64,000 bases of DNA. Origin: Pseudorhizobium banfieldiae (lineage in GTDB: Bacteria; Pseudomonadota; Alphaproteobacteria; Rhizobiales; Rhizobiaceae). Position 1 is the stretch's first letter. Each line of letters begins with the position of its first letter. Of this stretch, positions 60,329 through 64,000 are shown piece by piece. Position numbers and translations under genes: made by a program. The stretch spans positions 434,001-498,000 of the forward strand of contig NZ_FO082820.1 of assembly GCF_000967425.1 (NCBI RefSeq), given 5' to 3'. The notes beneath the pieces are model-generated. The model did no database searches. It saw only the letters and a program-made list of their open reading frames with translations, and was not told where the DNA came from.

Positions 60329-61084
60329 ATGAGCGACAACCATATTCTCGTCGAGCGGCCCGATGCGCAGCCGGGCGTCCTCGTCATCCGCCTCAATCGG
60401 CCGGAGAAGAAGAACGCCATCACCACGGCCATGTATGCCCGGATGACGGAAGCCCTGCATGAGGCGGACAATGACGCCGAGATCCGCGCGGTTGCCTTCC
60501 TCGGGACCGACAACTGCTTTTCAGCCGGCAATGACATGGCAGATTTCCTCACCTATGCCATGGGTGGCGGCGGTCGGCCATCGGCCGCCGATTTCCTCCA
60601 GGCACTCGCCACCTGCGACAAGCCGATGGTCTCCGGCGTCGACGGCCTGGCCATCGGCATTGGCACGACAATTCACCTGCACTGCGACATGACGATCGCC
60701 TCCGATCGCAGCCTCTTCCGCACGCCGTTCGTCGACCTCGCGCTGGTGCCGGAGGCTGCCTCCAGTCTCATCGCGCCCCGGGTGATGGGACACCAGCGAG
60801 CCTTCGCACTGCTCGCCGCAGGCGAGAGCTTTTCCGCTGAACAGGCCCGCGAGGCCGGCATAGTCTGGAAGGTCGTCTCACCGGACGCTGTCGAGGCCGA
60901 GACGCTTGCGCTGGCCGCCAACCTCGCCGCCAAGCCGCCCCATGCCATGAAGATCGCCCGCAACCTCATCCGCGGCAATGGCGATGATGTGCTGGCGCGC
61001 ATGGAGGAGGAACTGGTGCACTTCACGGCGCAGCTCCGAAGCGCCGAGGCCCGTGCCGCCTTCGAGGCATTCATGCGCCGCTGA
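60329..61084 (+). CDS. Enoyl-CoA hydratase/isomerase family protein
   Basis: 251-residue crotonase-fold protein acting after the dehydrogenase. Signature blocks are RLNRPEKKNAITTAMYARM, the oxyanion-hole segment CFSAGNDMADF, GVDGLAIGIGTTIHLHCDMTIASD and FVDLALVPEAASSLIAPRVMG, with a Glu in the conserved PEAASS position. Usually crotonase hydratases carry a second catalytic Glu in the loop (GGGCE); here IGIGTT lacks it, so the enzyme may be an isomerase or an atypical hydratase. Same operon as the dehydrogenase. Confidence 0.9.
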   Translation: MSDNHILVERPDAQPGVLVIRLNRPEKKNAITTAMYARMTEALHEADNDAEIRAVAFLGTDNCFSAGNDMADFLTYAMGGGGRPSAADFLQALATCDKPMVSGVDGLAIGIGTTIHLHCDMTIASDRSLFRTPFVDLALVPEAASSLIAPRVMGHQRAFALLAAGESFSAEQAREAGIVWKVVSPDAVEAETLALAANLAAKPPHAMKIARNLIRGNGDDVLARMEEELVHFTAQLRSAEARAAFEAFMRR

Positions 61085-61138
61085 GCCGGCGCATGGGCTT
61101 AATTTTAGGCTATTCTTAATATCATTGTTCCTAACTAG

Positions 61139-61166
61139 GCGCAGGGCATGGGAGGTGCCCTTGCGC
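61139..61166. other. Hairpin in the chemoreceptor leader
   Basis: GCGCAGGGCA (61139-61148) pairs with TGCCCTTGCGC (61156-61166) with one bulged base. It lies 55 nt after the hydratase stop and 88 nt before the chemoreceptor start, in an AT-rich stretch. No T-run follows. Confidence 0.45.
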
Positions 61167-61254
61167 ATGATGCGCCGTTCCCACCATCCTGAATGTCCGG
61201 CCGCTGCAGCTTTTGCTTCCGCAGGCGTCGCCGGCGCGCATCCAAGGACAAGTC

Positions 61255-63345
61255 ATGGCAAAAAGAGCCAATCTCATGACCCGCATCCTCGTCGCGGCCT
61301 CTGTGGTCGTCGTTGTCGCACTTGCGGGGTTCTCCTTCCATATCAATTCCATCCAGCACGCTTCGGTGACGAAGTCCGTCGAGGACAGCATTTCCTCTGC
61401 CGGCCGGCAGGCATCGCAGGCGCTTGCCAACTGGATGAACGGTCGCGTCGTGCTGACCAATATGGTTGCTGATGCCGTGAGCCGGAATCCGGATGCGGTC
61501 ACCGCAGTCCTGGACAACCAGGTGTTGACCAAGGAATTCTCCAGCACCTATTTCGGCGATACGGCCGGCACGTTCACCATGTGGCCGAACCTACCGATGC
61601 CGGCTGACTATGATCCGCGTCAGCGGCCCTGGTACAAGGATGCAGTTGCGTCCGGCAGCGTCGTCCTCACGGAACCCTATGTCGATGCGTCCAGTGGAGA
61701 CCTCGTGGTCAGCGCCGCCGTGCCCGTGAACCGTGAGGGCGCCCTGGCCGGCGTCGTCGGTAGCGACTTCTCGTTGCAGAGCATCGTTGCGATGGTCAAG
61801 TCGATCGATCTTGGCGTCCCAGCCACCGCCTTCCTGGTGAACAAGGCAGGGACCGTGCTCATTCACCCGGAGGCCTCGCTCGTCATGAAGACGCTGGCTG
61901 ATGTCTTCCCGCAGGACACGCCGGCCACCGGCGCGACTATGGTGGAGACCACTTTCGGGGGGCGCAACGTGCTGGTCAGCTTCGTTCCGGTCGCCGGTCT
62001 TCCCTCTGTCCAGTGGTATCTTGGCTTCGCTGTTGATGCCGAAGCTGCTTACGCGTCTCTTACCGCGTTCCAGACGGCTGCGGTCATTGCCACAGTGCTT
62101 GCGGTCGCCTTGATGATAGGCGCCATGGCCTGGATGTTGAGCCGTCTCGTGGTGCGTCCGGTGACAGACATGACCCATGCCATGGAGCGTCTTGCCGCTG
62201 GAGATCTGACGGTCGCCATCCCTGGCGAAGATCGTCGTGACCAGATCGGCGCCATGGCTGCCGCGGTGTCCGTCTTCCGCACCAACGCTCTGGAGCGGGA
62301 ACGCCTGGAAGGCGAGGCCGAAGAGGGGCGTCGCCTCAGCGATGCCGAGCGCCGCGAGCGGGAAGCGCAGAAGGCCCATGATCAGGCCGAGGCGGAGCGG
62401 GCCGTGAAGGCACTTGCCGAAGCGCTCGGCGCTCTTGCAGATGGCAATCTTTCCCATCGCATCGAAGTGCCCTTCGCTGCTCACATCGACCGTCTCCGCA
62501 CCGACTACAACGCGGCCGTCACGCAGTTGAAGTCAGCCTTGCAGGCGGTCGGCTCGAATGCCCGGACGATTGATGCCGGCGCCGAGGAGATCCGTGTTGC
62601 CGCCGATGGTCTCGCCCGCCGAACCGAACAGCAGGCGGCCTCCGTCGAGGAGACTGCAGCGGCTCTGGAAGAGATCACCACCACCGTGCGCGACACGGCG
62701 CATCGCGCCGAAGAGGTTGGCACGCTGGTATCCCGCGCACGCGATGGCGCCGAACATTCCGGTGCAGTCGTCTCCAAGGCGGTCGCGGCAATGACGGAGA
62801 TCGAGGACTCTTCCGGCAAGATCTCCAACATCATTGGCGTTATTGACGACATCGCCTTCCAGACCAACCTTCTGGCACTCAACGCCGGCGTCGAAGCGGC
62901 ACGTGCAGGCGAGGCCGGCAAAGGGTTCGCTGTCGTTGCCCAGGAGGTCCGTGAACTCGCCCAGCGTTCTGCCCAGGCCGCGAAGGAAATTGAGGCGCTC
63001 ATCACGGCCTCGAACACCCAGGTGCGCTCAGGCGTGACGCTGGTGGCCCAGACGGGGGAAGCCTTGCAGGCGATCGTTTCGCAGGTCCAGGAAATCAGCC
63101 GCCATGTCGGTGCGATCGTAACGGCGACGCGCGAACAGTCGACCGGTCTGTTGGAGATCAACAACGCGGTCAATGCCATGGATCAGGGCACGCAGCAGAA
63201 TGCCGCGATGGTAGAGGAACAGACCGCCGCCAGCCATAGCCTCGCGGCAGAAGCCGCGAAGCTGATGGAACTGCTTGCCCGCTTCAACCTCGGAATGGCG
63301 GCCCAGGCCGGCATGTCGACGCAGGGCGGACGCAGGGCGGCCTAA
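61255..63345 (+). CDS. Methyl-accepting chemotaxis protein with amino-acid-type dCache domain
   Basis: 696-residue inner-membrane chemoreceptor. TM1 about 10-30; periplasmic dCache domain about 33-275; TM2 about 280-305; HAMP about 310-365 ([24 protein letters not shown]); cytoplasmic signalling domain to about 680 with the hairpin tip [37 protein letters not shown]. The dCache carries all residues of the amino-acid motif known from PctA: Tyr119, Arg124, Trp126, Tyr127, Tyr142, Asp144, Asp171, at identical spacing. So amino acids are the predicted ligand. No C-terminal CheR/CheB pentapeptide. ATG 61255 gives a normal N-terminus. Confidence 0.93.
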   Translation: MAKRANLMTRILVAASVVVVVALAGFSFHINSIQHASVTKSVEDSISSAGRQASQALANWMNGRVVLTNMVADAVSRNPDAVTAVLDNQVLTKEFSSTYFGDTAGTFTMWPNLPMPADYDPRQRPWYKDAVASGSVVLTEPYVDASSGDLVVSAAVPVNREGALAGVVGSDFSLQSIVAMVKSIDLGVPATAFLVNKAGTVLIHPEASLVMKTLADVFPQDTPATGATMVETTFGGRNVLVSFVPVAGLPSVQWYLGFAVDAEAAYASLTAFQTAAVIATVLAVALMIGAMAWMLSRLVVRPVTDMTHAMERLAAGDLTVAIPGEDRRDQIGAMAAAVSVFRTNALERERLEGEAEEGRRLSDAERREREAQKAHDQAEAERAVKALAEALGALADGNLSHRIEVPFAAHIDRLRTDYNAAVTQLKSALQAVGSNARTIDAGAEEIRVAADGLARRTEQQAASVEETAAALEEITTTVRDTAHRAEEVGTLVSRARDGAEHSGAVVSKAVAAMTEIEDSSGKISNIIGVIDDIAFQTNLLALNAGVEAARAGEAGKGFAVVAQEVRELAQRSAQAAKEIEALITASNTQVRSGVTLVAQTGEALQAIVSQVQEISRHVGAIVTATREQSTGLLEINNAVNAMDQGTQQNAAMVEEQTAASHSLAAEAAKLMELLARFNLGMAAQAGMSTQGGRRAA

Positions 63346-63369
63346 TTTTCCAAGATGCATGGAGTCGGG

Positions 63370-63400
63370 AAAGGCCCGCGGCAGGGCTGCCGCGGCCTTT
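63370..63400. terminator. Bidirectional terminator between the chemoreceptor and peroxidase genes
   Basis: AAAGGCCCGCGGCAG (63370-63384) pairs with CTGCCGCGGCCTTT (63387-63400) over a 14-bp stem with one bulge and GG loop, flanked by A- and T-rich ends on both strands. It sits between the convergent stops at 63345 and 63406. Confidence 0.8.
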
Positions 63401-63405
63401 CGTGT

Positions 63406-64000
63406 TCATGGGCCGAGGGGGTTGATGTCGCCGACGAAGCGGATGAGGTCTGTCATGGTGAAATGACCCTCCTGTTCGCAGGTCAGTTCAGGCTTCCAGT
63501 TTGAGCGCTTCCAGAGGAAGGATTCCTCGTCGCCATGGACCATGCCGAGAAAGGTCTCGGCGATGATGGTAGACGCCATGGGCCCCAGTCGCCTGCCGCT
63601 ATGATGTTGCTGTGCTTCCTTGAGCACATAGTACCAGAGCGGCGTCGCCTCATGCAGGCCGTGCTCCCTCGCAACTTCGCCGTCCGGCCCGGTGGCGATC
63701 TCGTCCGGTGACATTGGCTCGATCTGCATCGCACGACAGACGTCCTGTCCGGACGGCAGGCCGATCTGGACGCCGCGCCGCAGGTTGCGGAAGGCGAGGT
63801 TCGCATCCCGTCTTTGCTGCTCCGTCGGATCCTCCCGCAGGCCCGGCAGCGTGTGGAGCGACGGGGCAATGAATGGATCGAGCTTGCGCGAGAAGTTGAA
63901 GGTGAAATCCTCACCACCCTGGCCTGCCACGTTGAAGAACCGCCGCCAGTCGATCACCCAGTTTGAGGGCAGCTTATGCTGGGGATTGGGCGGGAAGGCT
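63406..64000 (-). CDS. Heme peroxidase (animal-type) family protein, C-terminal part, cut by the window edge
   Basis: The minus-strand frame is open to the last base of the window. The visible part reads ...FPPNPQHKLPSNWVIDWRRFFNV, then NFSRKLDPFIAPSLHTLPG, AFRNLRRGVQIGLPSGQDVCRAM and a C-terminal helix region (APLWYYVLKEA-type segment TPLWYYVLKEAQ), with LGPMASTIIAETFLGMVHGD. These blocks fit the bacterial members of the animal heme peroxidase superfamily. The apparent start at 63957 is an internal GTG. The catalytic His/Arg residues would be further N-terminal, outside the window. Confidence 0.78.
   Translation of the reverse strand, partial: AFPPNPQHKLPSNWVIDWRRFFNVAGQGGEDFTFNFSRKLDPFIAPSLHTLPGLREDPTEQQRRDANLAFRNLRRGVQIGLPSGQDVCRAMQIEPMSPDEIATGPDGEVAREHGLHEATPLWYYVLKEAQQHHSGRRLGPMASTIIAETFLGMVHGDEESFLWKRSNWKPELTCEQEGHFTMTDLIRFVGDINPLGP

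Noticed and set aside
1..64000. tRNA, rRNA, CRISPR arrays, insertion sequences or prophage genes
   Set aside because: Intergenic gaps are short and none showed a cloverleaf, repeat-spacer pattern, transposase or integrase; the genes are almost all housekeeping or conserved rhizobial families.

Overview
The window is an ordinary-looking stretch of a GC-rich alphaproteobacterial chromosome, most likely Rhizobiaceae (Rhizobium, Agrobacterium, Ensifer, Shinella and relatives). The basis is the mix of families: two BA14K proteins, DUF2093, DUF4170, DUF6101 and DUF1217 proteins, an HPE1-like exported protein, and a split F0 operon encoding both b and b' subunits. No phage, insertion sequence, CRISPR array, rRNA or tRNA gene was recognised. 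Genus cannot be fixed from sequence reading alone.

Layout. 1-6.2 kb: the end of ileS, a lipoprotein, a GNAT acetyltransferase, tadA, an RluB-like pseudouridine synthase with a very long basic tail, rsmD and a patatin-like lipase, converging on a CPA2 potassium/proton antiporter. 8.1-14.1 kb: an envelope operon (pmbA, cysQ-like, DUF4170, waaA, a HAD phosphatase, lpxK) facing a DUF2093 gene and mutL. 16-19.3 kb: a kinase-less PAS-PAS-receiver protein followed by a GGDEF-EAL protein whose GGDEF half looks dead. 19.4-22.2 kb: an exported PRC-barrel protein, an SMP-30 lactonase and a divergent LuxR-type regulator. 22.5-25 kb: mrp and a SleB-like cell-wall hydrolase.

25.1-28 kb holds the ATP synthase F0 operon (atpI-B-E-b'-b), with a plausible promoter, a hairpin after atpE and a terminator. 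28-30.6 kb: rnhB and a PA0069-type radical SAM gene on the minus strand, preceded by a good match to the alphaproteobacterial LexA box, then a short glycosyltransferase-like gene. 30.6-35 kb: a minus-strand set of TPR lipid-export-like protein, ispE and moaB, plus a polyprenyl diphosphate synthase. 35.1-44 kb: DUF2007, an N6-adenine methyltransferase, an S49 peptidase, a small membrane protein, then glyQ and glyS separated by lemA, a DUF2207 gene and a MazE/MazF-type toxin-antitoxin pair with a palindrome at its promoter.

44-56.5 kb: an HPE1-like protein, purD, tex, cfa, ubiA, a DUF6101 gene, a large DUF1217 protein built from about six repeats, a D-2-hydroxyacid dehydrogenase-like flavoprotein and a Sua5-type threonylcarbamoyl-AMP synthase. 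56.5-64 kb: an unrecognised gene, two BA14K genes, an acyl-CoA dehydrogenase/enoyl-CoA hydratase operon under a LiuR-like operator, a chemoreceptor carrying the complete amino-acid-binding dCache motif, and the C-terminal part of a heme peroxidase that runs off the right edge.

Most genes are housekeeping (translation, lipid A/Kdo assembly, ATP synthesis, isoprenoids, mismatch repair). The least explained items are the LexA-box/radical SAM unit, the repeat-built DUF1217 protein, the PAS-receiver plus EAL pair, and the toxin-antitoxin insertion between the two glycyl-tRNA synthetase genes.
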